Positions 16,965-24,902 of a stretch of 64,000 nt of DNA are shown here, in pieces. The stretch is from Niabella agricola (GTDB lineage Bacteria > Bacteroidota > Bacteroidia > Chitinophagales > Chitinophagaceae): assembly GCF_021538615.1 (NCBI RefSeq), contig NZ_JAJHIZ010000003.1, positions 2,542,001-2,606,000 on the forward strand. The letters run 5' to 3'. The position numbers and the translations under genes were made by a program. Position 1 is the stretch's first letter. The number at the start of each line of letters is the position of its first letter. A model generated the notes under the pieces. It was not told the DNA's origin. It saw only the letters and a program-made list of their open reading frames with translations, and ran no database searches.

Positions 16965-17858
16965 ATGAGATACTATAACACACACGCACAAAAAAATGTC
17001 CTGACTCCCTGCCTGGCTGCGTTCATCACCCTGCTGGTGATGGGAAGCTGCTCCAGCGACGATAGTTATACCCCACCCGCACCGGTAATGCAGGTAAAAC
17101 TGGCCAACAATGCTACACTTGGTGATTACCTGGTAGACAAAGACGGCCGGACCCTTTACTTTTTTGCCAATGACTCCGCTACTATAAATACCTGTGTTTC
17201 TGCAGGCTGCAAGGCGCTGTGGCCTACCTTCTTTGCAGGCATTACCGCTCAAAATATAGGTAAAGAATTGGATATCAACGATTTTGACACCATTGGCACC
17301 GGAGCTTCCATGCAATTAGCCTATAAAGGGCGGCCTTTATATTATTATGCACCCGTTACCAACGGAACCAATACCCCGGAAGCCGCCGGCCAGGTTTTGG
17401 GAGAGGGCGTAGGAAATAACTGGTTTGTAGCAAAACCCGATTATACCATCACGGTTACCAGCGCGCAGTTAGTAGGTGCCGATGGTAACAAATATGATTC
17501 AACCCTGGCCCTGATCGTCAACAATAGCAAGACCCGCTACCTTACTGATGCGCGGGGTATTACGCTGTATGCCTTTACCATTGACAAATCAAATACCAGC
17601 AATTGTACTTCAGCTGGTTGTTTAGGTACCTGGCCGGTTTATGTAATGGACAAAATTGTGGTGCCCTCCTATCTTAATAAGGCCGATTTTACGGTAATTA
17701 CCCACCCTTCCGGAAGCAAACAACTGACTTATAAGGGATGGCCTCTTTATTACTACATTGGCGATAATATGACCATGGGGCTCAATAAAGGAGTTTCAGT
17801 AAGCTACCCCAGGTGGCCGGTAGTGGTAAGAAGCCGTGCAGCAGCACCCGCTCCATAA
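16965..17858 (+). CDS. secreted-repeat (Lipoprotein_15) lipoprotein, two repeats
   Basis: 297 residues. The lipobox VMGSC lies near residue 27. Two copies of the 'secreted repeat of unknown function' follow: the first with LGDYLVDKDGRTLYFF and CVSAGCKALWP (about 60-150), the second with YLTDARGITLYAF and CTSAGCLGTWP (about 180-290). Each has the same two cysteines five apart and a YKGxPLYYY strand. The family is periplasmic and frequently accompanies redox proteins. Last gene of the operon; a terminator follows at 17891-17930. Confidence 0.88.
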   Translation: MRYYNTHAQKNVLTPCLAAFITLLVMGSCSSDDSYTPPAPVMQVKLANNATLGDYLVDKDGRTLYFFANDSATINTCVSAGCKALWPTFFAGITAQNIGKELDINDFDTIGTGASMQLAYKGRPLYYYAPVTNGTNTPEAAGQVLGEGVGNNWFVAKPDYTITVTSAQLVGADGNKYDSTLALIVNNSKTRYLTDARGITLYAFTIDKSNTSNCTSAGCLGTWPVYVMDKIVVPSYLNKADFTVITHPSGSKQLTYKGWPLYYYIGDNMTMGLNKGVSVSYPRWPVVVRSRAAAPAP

Positions 17859-17890
17859 TTCATCACGCTGAGGTTCGATAGGTTTATATA

Positions 17891-17930
17891 AAAGCCGTCT
17901 TCTAAAAAAATTGAGGGCGGCTTTATTCAT
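17891..17930 (+). terminator. intrinsic terminator of the sigma operon
   Basis: AAAGCCGTC (17891-17899) pairs with GGCGGCTTT (17916-17924), with one G-U pair and an A-rich loop, followed by a T-rich run. Confidence 0.6.
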
Positions 17931-18141
17931 TTTGGTCCTGGCTCCCAATCCGGACAGCGTTAAAGGGCCTTTTCTCCATATCAACCACTTCATCGCCAGC
18001 AAAAAAGCCGCAAACCGCCCCAAATATCAGATCGATGTCATCGAATTGGAACAGATCAAAAAAAACCAGGAGAGGGATCTGGTTACCGCTAAAAACTTTA
18101 AATACCCGCTCGTAAATTCCCTTTTTTATCTGTTTCAGCCT
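17925..18141 (+). other. gap with an open frame in phase with atpB, no gene called
   Basis: The frame of atpB is open for 86 codons upstream of its start and reads like protein (for example NHFIASKKAANRPKYQ). It begins inside the terminator, passes through the atpB promoter and has no recognisable domain. I regard it as a decayed fragment or chance frame. Confidence 0.4.
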
Positions 18142-18149
18142 TATCTTTG
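18142..18149 (+). promoter_or_regulatory. -7 element (TATCTTTG) of the ATP synthase operon
   Basis: Exact TAnnTTTG match, 19 nt before the atpB ATG at 18169. Confidence 0.55.
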
Positions 18150-18168
18150 CCGCAAATTTCAGAGCAGT

Positions 18169-19281
18169 ATGGGTTTTAAATGGTTCAAATCCTTTATGGT
18201 AGCGGCTTTAAGCCTTTTTTTGGTGTTTTTGGCACAATCCGTTTTTGCGCAACATGAGGAGCATACAGAAGGTGTTGCTACTGAAGAAAAATTTAACCCG
18301 GGCGAAGCCATCCTGCATCACATTGCCGATGCGCATGAATGGCATTTTTTCTCTCTGAAAAACGCAGATGGAACTGAATTTCACGGTACTATTCCCCTGC
18401 CGGTGATCCTTTACTCGCCTCAGCGCGGCTTTAGTGCGTTTATGTCGTCCGCCTTTCATCATGGAACAGAAGCGCATAACGGGTACAAGCTGGAGCATGG
18501 CAAGGTTGTAGCAGTAGACGAAGCCGGAAACCCGGATGAAACCGTAAAAGTGTACGACTTCTCCATGACCAAGAACGTAGTACAGATGCTGATTGCGCTG
18601 ATTGTGCTGGTATGGTTGCTGACTGCAATGGCAAAAAAATACAAAACCGGCCAGGGTGTTACCTCTGCTCCTAAAGGCATGCAGAACGCTATTGAACCCG
18701 TGATCACCTTTGTACGGGACGATGTGGCGAAACCCAATCTGGGACCCAAGTACCAGAAGTTCCTGCCTTATTTATTAACGGTATTCTTCTTTATCCTGAT
18801 CAACAATATTTTCGGATTGCTGCCCGGAGCTGCCAACGTAACCGGGAACATTGCCTTTACAGCAATGCTGGGGATCATTTCCTTCTTTGTAATCCTGTTC
18901 AACACAAACGGGCATTACTGGCAGCACATTTTCTGGTTCCCGGGCGTACCACTGCCGGTGAAACTGCTGATGATGCCCGTGGAGCTGCTGGGCGTATTTA
19001 CCAAGCCCTTCGCACTCATTATCCGTTTGTTTGCCAACATGACCGCAGGACACATCATTATCCTGAGTTTTGTAAGCTTGATATTCATTTTTACCGAAAT
19101 GTCGAAAACCGCCGGTGTACTGTTTACCCCGGTATCGATCGCCTTTGCGGTATTCATTTATTTAATTGAAATTCTGGTAGCGTTCATCCAGGCATATATC
19201 TTTACCAACCTTACAGCCGTATTTATCGGCGGGGCTATTGGTGATCATCATTATGAGGAAGACGTGGTTGCCCATCATTAA
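18169..19281 (+). CDS. atpB: F0F1 ATP synthase subunit a
   Basis: Proton-channel subunit of the membrane rotor-stator, 370 residues. The long N-terminus with a signal-like segment (FMVAALSLFLVFLAQSVFAQ) and a His-rich extracytoplasmic part (to about 130) is usual in Bacteroidota and explains the length relative to E. coli (271). The essential arginine is in LIIRLFANMTAGH, and the C-terminal helices carry YLIEILVAFIQAYIF. The start is set by the signal segment and by the promoter just upstream. First gene of atpB-E-F-H. Confidence 0.95.
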   Translation: MGFKWFKSFMVAALSLFLVFLAQSVFAQHEEHTEGVATEEKFNPGEAILHHIADAHEWHFFSLKNADGTEFHGTIPLPVILYSPQRGFSAFMSSAFHHGTEAHNGYKLEHGKVVAVDEAGNPDETVKVYDFSMTKNVVQMLIALIVLVWLLTAMAKKYKTGQGVTSAPKGMQNAIEPVITFVRDDVAKPNLGPKYQKFLPYLLTVFFFILINNIFGLLPGAANVTGNIAFTAMLGIISFFVILFNTNGHYWQHIFWFPGVPLPVKLLMMPVELLGVFTKPFALIIRLFANMTAGHIIILSFVSLIFIFTEMSKTAGVLFTPVSIAFAVFIYLIEILVAFIQAYIFTNLTAVFIGGAIGDHHYEEDVVAHH

Positions 19282-19297
19282 TACGTTTTTATTTTAA

Positions 19298-19570
<273 letters not shown>

Positions 19571-19593
19571 GATCAGCGTTCACAAACAAAACA

Positions 19594-19630
19594 TTACTGT
19601 ACCTGGCGCAAAGGGCAAAGGGTACAGTAA
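19594..19630 (+). other. atpE-atpF intercistronic hairpin
   Basis: TTACTGTACC (19594-19603) and GGTACAGTAA (19621-19630) form a perfect 10-bp stem with a 17-nt loop. The run after it is A/T-mixed, not a clean U tract. It may be an mRNA-stability or partial-termination element. Confidence 0.55.
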
Positions 19631-19646
19631 ATTTTAAAAATTATTC

Positions 19647-19681
19647 GTTTCTGGTTTGAAGTTTTTAGTTTGAGGTGTAAG
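19647..19681. repeat. heptanucleotide-periodic tract 3
   Basis: Five 7-nt units (GTTTCTG, GTTTGAA, GTTTGAG types) between atpE and atpF. Confidence 0.6.
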
Positions 19682-19718
19682 CCCCAGGCAAGAAACCAAA
19701 AACAATAAATAGATCAAA

Positions 19719-20213
19719 ATGGAATTATTAACTCCCAACCTCGGTTATTTTGTATGGGCACTGGTTGCCTTTATTGTAGTATTCCTCATCCTGAAAAAGT
19801 TTGCCTGGAAGCCCATCATCAAATCCCTGAATGAGCGGGAACAAAATATAGCCGGCGCTATTGCTTCTGCGGAAAAGGTAAAGGCAGAAATGGCCCAGTT
19901 ACAAAACGAAAACGAAGCGTTGCTGGCGAAAGCACGTGAAGAACGGGCTCAACTGCTGAAAGAAGCCCGTGAAACAAAAGATAAGATCGTTAACGAAGCC
20001 AAAGAGCAGGCGAAAGCGGAAGCCAGCAAAATCATTGCAGATGCCCAGCAGGCCATCAACGCACAAAAAATGGCTGCCCTTACCGATGTGAAGAACGAAG
20101 TAGGTAAAATGGTGATCGAGGTAAGCGAAAAAGTACTGAAGCAACAACTGGCCGGTCAGGACAAACAGGAAGAGTATATCAACAGCCTGGTTCATTCGAT
20201 TAAACTGAACTAA
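19719..20213 (+). CDS. atpF: F0F1 ATP synthase subunit b
   Basis: Peripheral-stalk subunit, 164 residues. One N-terminal membrane helix (YFVWALVAFIVVFLIL, about 9-24) is followed by the conserved WKPIIKSLNER and a long charged coiled coil (40-150) rich in Ala, Lys and Glu that dimerises and reaches up to F1. Length is normal. It lies between atpE and atpH as in other bacteria. Confidence 0.95.
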   Translation: MELLTPNLGYFVWALVAFIVVFLILKKFAWKPIIKSLNEREQNIAGAIASAEKVKAEMAQLQNENEALLAKAREERAQLLKEARETKDKIVNEAKEQAKAEASKIIADAQQAINAQKMAALTDVKNEVGKMVIEVSEKVLKQQLAGQDKQEEYINSLVHSIKLN

Positions 20214-20228
20214 ACGGTTCCGGAGTCG

Positions 20229-20270
20229 TTCTACATTTCACATTTCATATTCGTTATTCTACATTTAAGT
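20229..20270. repeat. heptanucleotide-periodic tract 4, abutting the atpH start
   Basis: Six 7-nt units (TTCTACA twice, TTTCACA, TTTCATA, TTCGTTA, TTTAAGT). The array ends one base before the atpH ATG at 20272, so it forms the whole translation-initiation region, which has no Shine-Dalgarno sequence. Confidence 0.65.
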
Positions 20271-20271
20271 T

Positions 20272-20835
20272 ATGCCCAATCCTCGTTTAGCCTCCCGATA
20301 TGCAAAAGCCCTGTTAGACCTGGCGAAAGAAAAAAACCAGGTAGCAGCTGTATTTGCTGATGTACAGTGGCTGCAGGCTGTATGCAAAGAAAGCAGGGAT
20401 TTTGTTAACCTGCTGCGCAGTCCCATTATCAAGGCCGATAAGAAAAAGAGCATTGTAAACGCTATTACCGGCGATCATATCGGGGCCCTTACCAAAGGAT
20501 TTGCCAACCTGCTGGTTTCAAAGAACCGGGAAGCCATCCTTCCGGAGATCCTGCCAGCTTTTATTGAGCAATACAAGGTGCTGAACAATATTCACACAGT
20601 AAAACTGACTACAGCGGTCCCTGTTAGCGATGCGGTGAAAACCAATATCATCGAGCAGGTAAAAAAAGCATCCGGTCAGCAGAACATCGAACTGGAAGCT
20701 ACGGTGAACCCTGATATTATTGGCGGATTTGTGCTGGAGATGGGCGATAAAATGGTAGACGCGAGCATCAGCTACGACCTTAAAGCGATCGCCAAGCAGT
20801 TTAAGAATAACGATTTTATCTATAAGGTACGGTAA
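20272..20835 (+). CDS. atpH: F0F1 ATP synthase subunit delta
   Basis: 187-residue subunit linking F1 to the peripheral stalk (OSCP fold). Family features are the N-terminal LASRYAKALLDLAKEK, the FVNLLRSPII segment, and the C-terminal two-strand motif NPDIIGGFVLEMGDKMVDASI. Last ATP synthase gene here; a strong terminator begins 22 nt after the stop, whereas in most bacteria atpA and atpG follow directly. Confidence 0.95.
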   Translation: MPNPRLASRYAKALLDLAKEKNQVAAVFADVQWLQAVCKESRDFVNLLRSPIIKADKKKSIVNAITGDHIGALTKGFANLLVSKNREAILPEILPAFIEQYKVLNNIHTVKLTTAVPVSDAVKTNIIEQVKKASGQQNIELEATVNPDIIGGFVLEMGDKMVDASISYDLKAIAKQFKNNDFIYKVR

Positions 20836-20857
20836 AAGCCCTCCTTTTTAAAAATAC

Positions 20858-20894
20858 AAAGCCCTTTTCCAAAAGAACGGGGCTTTTCTTTTTA
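20858..20894 (+). terminator. intrinsic terminator after atpH
   Basis: AAAGCCC (20858-20864) pairs with GGGCTTT (20880-20886), followed by TTCTTTTT. Confidence 0.75.
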
Positions 20895-20936
20895 AAACTT
20901 AAAATACCCAATGTAAAATATAGAATGCAAAAGTAA
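20895..20936. repeat. heptanucleotide-periodic tract 5
   Basis: Six 7-nt units (AAATACC, CAATGTA, AAATATA, GAATGCA types), closely related to tract 2. It starts at the end of the atpH terminator and ends where the META remnant begins. Confidence 0.6.
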
Positions 20937-21433
20937 TGGACCCATTACCGCCCGGGGCCTTTTCGGGCAGGCTATCATCCAATATAACACCAATGTACCA
21001 AATCTAAAAAAAGAAGCAATCCCAAACCTCGAACCCGAAAAAGAAACAGGTTATCAGCTAAAAGAAAGCCTGCTTTTACCAGAGTCTGGAACTACAGCAA
21101 ATACGGCTTTATTAGATGGAGAATGGCGGATTGCTTATATCGCCGGAGAAAAACGTATTTATAAATCCAAACCATTTAACCGTCTTTAATTCCGGAAGCG
21201 ATATGGCTGCGCGGGCCGGGTGTAATTACATGCTGGTGCGCTTTACACTTGCAGCAGGTAAGCTACAACCGATCCATACTCAAATGACAGCTCTCGGATG
21301 CCTGGGAAATGTAGACAATGACAAAGCGCTTTGGGAAGCTATGCAAAAGTTCAGGCGTTATTCCGTAAACACGTCAGGGGTGTGGCTGAAAGACAGCCTC
21401 GGAAATATTCTGGTATTTGCTCAAAGACCTTAA
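20937..21433 (+). pseudogene. META-domain (HslJ-like) protein remnant, 5' truncated and frameshifted
   Basis: The upstream frame has no start codon and reads to TALLDGEWRIAYIAGEK at 21150, the usual opening of a META domain. At an A5 run (21149-21153) the reading must change frame; the second frame gives PNHLTVFNSGSDMAARAGCN, then MTALGCLGN and a C-terminal SLGNILVFAQ, which are the central and final META strands. Proteins of this family are usually lipoproteins or periplasmic; the signal peptide is missing here. The gene is therefore broken at both the 5' end and the middle. A free-standing 105-residue ORF from 21116 is not credible because it lacks the first strands. Confidence 0.65.
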
Positions 21434-21441
21434 GGGAACTG

Positions 21442-22056
21442 CTACCGCAACTGCTCCAAATGCTCTATCCGCTCCTCCGGCAGCAATAAATGCGTTTGGA
21501 TACCCAGCTCCTGTGCCGTAGGCAGGTTGGTAAAACTATCGTCGATGAACAGCGTTTCAGAAGCCTCGATGCCGGCATCTTTCAATACAAAAGCATAGGT
21601 ATCTGCATCCGGTTTCCGGCGTTTGATATCATGAGAATAATAGGCCTTTTTGAAAAAAGACTCCAGCGAGGGATATGCCGTTTCTTCCTTCAGTGTTTTT
21701 GAAAAATGATCATAATGGATCTGGTTGGTGTTGCTCAGCAAAAACAGGTTGTATTCGCTGCCAAGCGGTACCAAAAAATCAAGGCTGGATTTGCGGTAGT
21801 CCAGCAGCATGGCATTCCAGGCCTGTTCCAGCTGTACATCCGGAATGGGTTTTCCCAACAGCGCCCGGAGTCCTTCATAAAATACGGGCGCCGCAATCCG
21901 TCCCTTCTCCAGCTCCTGGAAGATCGGTGCGGCCGTATACTGTGAAAACTTATCCTCAAAATCATCAAACCCCAGGGCCTCAAATGCGGCAAAAGATCTT
22001 TTAAAATCGAGATTCAGCAATACGCCCCCAAAATCAAAAATTACATTTTTAATCAT
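21442..22056 (-). CDS. HAD-superfamily phosphatase (YihX-like)
   Basis: Cytoplasmic 204-residue hydrolase of small phosphorylated metabolites. Motif I is FDFGGVL with the nucleophile Asp8; the usual second Asp is Gly10, as in the YihX/epoxide-hydrolase-N subgroup. Motif II is LLSNTN, motif III the Lys in KRRKPD, and motif IV FIDDS. A helical cap lies at about 15-85. Natural substrate unknown; sugar phosphates are the usual guess for this subgroup. Its ATG is 4 nt after a perfect -7 element. Confidence 0.88.
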   Translation of the reverse strand: MIKNVIFDFGGVLLNLDFKRSFAAFEALGFDDFEDKFSQYTAAPIFQELEKGRIAAPVFYEGLRALLGKPIPDVQLEQAWNAMLLDYRKSSLDFLVPLGSEYNLFLLSNTNQIHYDHFSKTLKEETAYPSLESFFKKAYYSHDIKRRKPDADTYAFVLKDAGIEASETLFIDDSFTNLPTAQELGIQTHLLLPEERIEHLEQLR

Positions 22057-22060
22057 GATT

Positions 22061-22068
22061 CAAAGATA
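22061..22068 (-). promoter_or_regulatory. -7 element (TATCTTTG) of the HAD phosphatase gene
   Basis: Exact match on the minus strand, ending 4 nt before the ATG (22056-22054). The transcript is probably leaderless. Confidence 0.6.
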
Positions 22069-22109
22069 GGTTTTTGTAAGAGTGAAACATTTTTCGCCCC
22101 TGCGGTCCC

Positions 22110-22117
22110 TATCTTTG
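22110..22117 (+). promoter_or_regulatory. -7 element (TATCTTTG) of the CDGSH gene
   Basis: Exact TAnnTTTG match 17 nt before the ATG at 22135. Confidence 0.55.
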
Positions 22118-22134
22118 CCGCCTAATAAAAAATT

Positions 22135-22362
22135 ATGGCTACAACAAAAATTACAGTAAACAATAATGGTTCATTGCGGATCGAAGGCGATTTTGAAATT
22201 GTAGATAAGGAAGGTACCCCTTACGACCTGGGTGGAAGGACCGTGATATCCCTTTGCCGTTGCGGAAAATCGGTGAATAAACCGTTTTGCGATGGCAGCC
22301 ATAAAGGACATTTTGAGCATGAGGCGGTTGCCTTTGCCCTGCCCCCAAAAAAAACGGATTAA
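22135..22362 (+). CDS. CDGSH iron-sulfur domain protein
   Basis: 75-residue protein built around one CDGSH finger that binds a [2Fe-2S] cluster through three Cys and one His: CRCGKSVNKPFCDGSHK, with Cys at about 41, 43 and 52 and His at 56. Single-finger bacterial members are cytoplasmic and may transfer electrons or clusters; the partner is unknown. It has its own promoter, and rsmA follows 25 nt downstream with a separate promoter. Confidence 0.93.
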   Translation: MATTKITVNNNGSLRIEGDFEIVDKEGTPYDLGGRTVISLCRCGKSVNKPFCDGSHKGHFEHEAVAFALPPKKTD

Positions 22363-22375
22363 GCTGCGGGGCGCC

Positions 22376-22383
22376 TAATTTTG
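22376..22383 (+). promoter_or_regulatory. -7 element (TAATTTTG) of rsmA
   Basis: Exact TAnnTTTG, ending 4 nt before the rsmA ATG; again consistent with a leaderless mRNA. Confidence 0.55.
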
Positions 22384-22387
22384 CAAT

Positions 22388-23140
22388 ATGTATACCCTAA
22401 AAAAATCATTGGGGCAGCATTTTCTGAAAGATGACAACATCTGCAGGAAAATTGTGGCCGCTGTTGCCGCTGAAAAGCCGGAGCAACTGCTGGAAGTAGG
22501 GCCCGGTGGTGGTGCCATTACCCGTTACCTGGTGCAGCTGCCGGGTGTATCCTTCAAGGCTGTGGAACTGGATGCCGAAAAAGTACAATACCTCGCAGCC
22601 ACCTTTCCGGAGCTAAAGGACAAAATCATCCACGAAAGCATACTGGACACTGCCGCTCCCTTTGAGGGGGCTTTTCATATCGTGGGCAATTTTCCTTATA
22701 ATATTTCCACGCAGATCCTTTTTAAGATCCTCAACTGGAAAGAGCAGGTTCCGGTCATTACCGGCATGTTTCAAAAAGAAGTGGCACAGCGGGTGGCCGC
22801 CACACCTGGTTCCAAAATTTATGGAGTGATCAGCGTATTGATGCAGGCGTTTTATGAAGTAGAATACCTGTTTGATGTCAGCGAGCAGTCGTTCAACCCT
22901 CCGCCCAAGGTGAAAAGTGGCGTAATCCGGCTACGGAGAAAGCAGGACGTAGTACCAATGAAATCGCAGCGTGCCTTTACCGTACTGGTGAAAACTGCGT
23001 TCAATCAAAGAAGAAAAACATTGCGCAATGCAGTAAAGGCTTTGTTTGACGAAACTGCATTGAAAGACGAGCTCTTTAATAAACGTGCCGAGCAATTGTC
23101 GGTCAGCGATTTTGCCGGCCTCAGCTTTAAAATGAAATAA
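22388..23140 (+). CDS. rsmA: 16S rRNA dimethyladenosine transferase
   Basis: KsgA: dimethylates two adjacent adenosines in helix 45 of 16S rRNA during small-subunit assembly, using S-adenosylmethionine. 250 residues. Signature features are [11 protein letters not shown] at the N-terminus, the SAM loop [10 protein letters not shown], the catalytic NFPYNIST (NL/FPY motif), and the C-terminal helical domain with [14 protein letters not shown] and [11 protein letters not shown]. Confidence 0.96.
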   Translation: MYTLKKSLGQHFLKDDNICRKIVAAVAAEKPEQLLEVGPGGGAITRYLVQLPGVSFKAVELDAEKVQYLAATFPELKDKIIHESILDTAAPFEGAFHIVGNFPYNISTQILFKILNWKEQVPVITGMFQKEVAQRVAATPGSKIYGVISVLMQAFYEVEYLFDVSEQSFNPPPKVKSGVIRLRRKQDVVPMKSQRAFTVLVKTAFNQRRKTLRNAVKALFDETALKDELFNKRAEQLSVSDFAGLSFKMK

Positions 23141-23178
23141 TCTCCCCCGGTTTTATTTACATTTATCAAAAAATATTG

Positions 23179-24114
23179 ATGAAAGAAAAAGTGATCATTA
23201 CAGGAAATGCACATCCCGTGTTGCAGGAAACCCTGCAACAAAAAGGATTTGAAGTATTCTACCTGCCCAACATTACCTATGAGGAACTGATGACCCAGGC
23301 TCAGGATATCACAGGCCTGGTATTAACCACCCGCATTACGGTAGACAAAGCGCTGATCGATGCCGCACCTTTGCTTAAATGGATCGGACGCCTGGGCAGC
23401 GGCATGGAACTGATCGACGTACCCTACGCTCAAAGCAAGGGTATTCTTTGTGTAAGCAGCCCCGAAGGCAACCGGAATGCCGTTGCAGAACAAAGCCTGG
23501 GCATGCTGCTGATGCTGCTCAATAAAATGAACATCGCCGTTCCGGAGGTGCAACAGTTTATCTGGAAGCGCGAAGAGAACCGGGGTACCGAACTTACCGA
23601 AAAAACGGTGGGTATCATTGGCTACGGTAATACCGGATGGGCCTTTGCCCGCCTGTTACAACCCTTTAATGTAACCGTACTGGCCTACGATAAATTCAAG
23701 CACGATTTTGCACATGATCATGTAAAAGAAGCCTCGCTGGAGCAGGTTTGCCGTTACTCCGATGTGATCAGTTTCAATGTACCGCTAACCGCCGATACAA
23801 AAGGCATGCTTACACTGGAGCTCATGCAGACCATGCAGCAAAAGCCGGTTATCCTCAATGCCAGCCGCGGCAAGGTCATTCATCTGCCTACGCTATCCGA
23901 AGGACTCAAACAGGGCTATATCTCCGGTGCCTGCCTGGATGTACTGGAAAACGAAAAGCTGGACACTTACTCCCCAGAGGAAAAAGAAACATTACAATGG
24001 CTTCTGAATCAACCAAATGTGATCATTACGCCCCATATCGCCGGCTACAGCCATGAAGCTTTTCTAAAAATGGCTACAGTTCTGTTAAAAAAGCTGGGGA
24101 TAAAGGAATTCTAA
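23179..24114 (+). CDS. D-isomer-specific 2-hydroxyacid dehydrogenase
   Basis: 311-residue NAD(P)H-dependent oxidoreductase of the phosphoglycerate dehydrogenase type, without a C-terminal ACT domain. The Rossmann motif is [16 protein letters not shown]. The catalytic Arg is in NASRGKVI, the Glu near CLDVLENEK and the His in TPHIAGYS. Substrate (phosphoglycerate, erythronate-4-phosphate, glyoxylate or another 2-oxoacid) cannot be decided. A TTG one codon upstream (23176) is possible, but the ATG is preferred. Confidence 0.88.
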   Translation: MKEKVIITGNAHPVLQETLQQKGFEVFYLPNITYEELMTQAQDITGLVLTTRITVDKALIDAAPLLKWIGRLGSGMELIDVPYAQSKGILCVSSPEGNRNAVAEQSLGMLLMLLNKMNIAVPEVQQFIWKREENRGTELTEKTVGIIGYGNTGWAFARLLQPFNVTVLAYDKFKHDFAHDHVKEASLEQVCRYSDVISFNVPLTADTKGMLTLELMQTMQQKPVILNASRGKVIHLPTLSEGLKQGYISGACLDVLENEKLDTYSPEEKETLQWLLNQPNVIITPHIAGYSHEAFLKMATVLLKKLGIKEF

Positions 24115-24125
24115 TCCTTTTTAAT

Positions 24126-24133
24126 TATATTTG
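24126..24133 (+). promoter_or_regulatory. -7 element (TATATTTG) upstream of greA
   Basis: Exact TAnnTTTG, 76 nt before the greA ATG. The transcript would start near 24138, just before the hairpin at 24149. Confidence 0.45.
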
Positions 24134-24148
24134 TTTATATAGATAATG

Positions 24149-24187
24149 CAACGCTTCAGTAACGTCTGAGGCGTTGTTATTTTTTTC
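24149..24187 (+). terminator. strong hairpin-plus-U-tract in the greA leader
   Basis: CAACGCTTCAG (24149-24159) pairs with CTGAGGCGTTG (24166-24176), an 11-bp stem with one G-U pair and a 6-nt loop, then TTATTTTTTT. It can end the dehydrogenase transcript, but it also lies between the apparent greA promoter and greA, so it could act as an attenuator. Confidence 0.8.
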
Positions 24188-24209
24188 TGTTTATTCTAAA
24201 GAAACACAT

Positions 24210-24680
24210 ATGACGATACAATATGTAACAAAGGAAACATTGGAGCAAATGAAGGAAGAGCTACAGCACATGAAAGGTGTGGAACGGCCGGCTGCCAGCA
24301 GGGCTATAGCAGAAGCTCGTGAAAAAGGAGACCTGAAAGAAAATGCCGAGTATGATGCTGCAAAGGAAGCCCAGGGCATCCTTGAAGCTAAGATCGCCGC
24401 ACTGGAAGGCGCTCTTGCCAATGCCCGCGTGGTAGATGAGTCTACCATTGACACGAGTAAAGTGTCGATACTGACCAAAGTGAAACTCACCAATCTTAAA
24501 ACAAAAAAACAAGTCATTTACCAGCTGGTCAGCGAACAGGAAGCCGACTTAAAAGCCGGGAAAATATCCATCACCTCTCCCATCGGAAAAGGCATCCTGG
24601 GCAAAGAACCCGGCGATGTGGCCGATGTACAGGCTCCGGCAGGGGTAATCCAGTTTAAGATTGAAGAAATTTCAATCTGA
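24210..24680 (+). CDS. greA: transcription elongation factor GreA
   Basis: Rescues backtracked RNA polymerase by stimulating cleavage of the transcript 3' end. 156 residues: an N-terminal coiled coil (to about 75) with the family motif ARE-KGDLKENAEYDAAKE whose acidic tip (Asp/Glu of DLKENAEYD) reaches the active site, and a C-terminal FKBP-like domain with SPIGKGILGKEPGD. The ATG at 24210 fits the family N-terminus (TKETLEQMKEEL); the open frame upstream runs into the hairpin. Confidence 0.96.
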   Translation: MTIQYVTKETLEQMKEELQHMKGVERPAASRAIAEAREKGDLKENAEYDAAKEAQGILEAKIAALEGALANARVVDESTIDTSKVSILTKVKLTNLKTKKQVIYQLVSEQEADLKAGKISITSPIGKGILGKEPGDVADVQAPAGVIQFKIEEISI

Positions 24681-24758
24681 TTTTTTGGTCGGCTGCAGTA
24701 CAAGCCCCGTCTGTACTTGCGTCGCACATTTATACAGCAGTACTGCTATTAGCTTTTT

Positions 24759-24791
24759 AAGCCGCGCTGGTTGAACCAGAGCGGTTTTTTT
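24759..24791 (+). terminator. intrinsic terminator after greA
   Basis: CCGC-G-CTGG and CCAG-A-GCGG form a stem with one internal mismatch and a short loop, followed by seven T. It overlaps the promoter of the HIT gene. Confidence 0.75.
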
Positions 24792-24800
24792 GTAGCTTTG
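24771..24800 (+). promoter_or_regulatory. promoter of the HIT gene, TTG-N19-TAGCTTTG
   Basis: TTG (24771-24773) lies in the terminator loop and the exact -7 element TAGCTTTG (24793-24800) follows its U tract. Spacing of 19 nt fits Bacteroidota promoters. Confidence 0.55.
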
Positions 24801-24902
24801 GGCAGCGGTTTGAGCGGGTGCCGGGTCTTCCATTCCTGATGCTGGATTTTTTGGATCTCAAACCACAGGAACTTTAAACAATTCACTATAAACCATCTTG
24901 GC

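Noticed and set aside
17860-17885. tRNA-like GGTTCGA stretch
   Set aside because: No cloverleaf can be built around it and there is no acceptor stem.
17911-18168. 86-codon N-terminal extension of atpB
   Set aside because: It starts inside a terminator and runs through the atpB promoter; the signal-like segment begins at the ATG 18169.
24174-24209. Upstream start for greA
   Set aside because: It lies in the hairpin and U tract; the family N-terminus begins at 24210.
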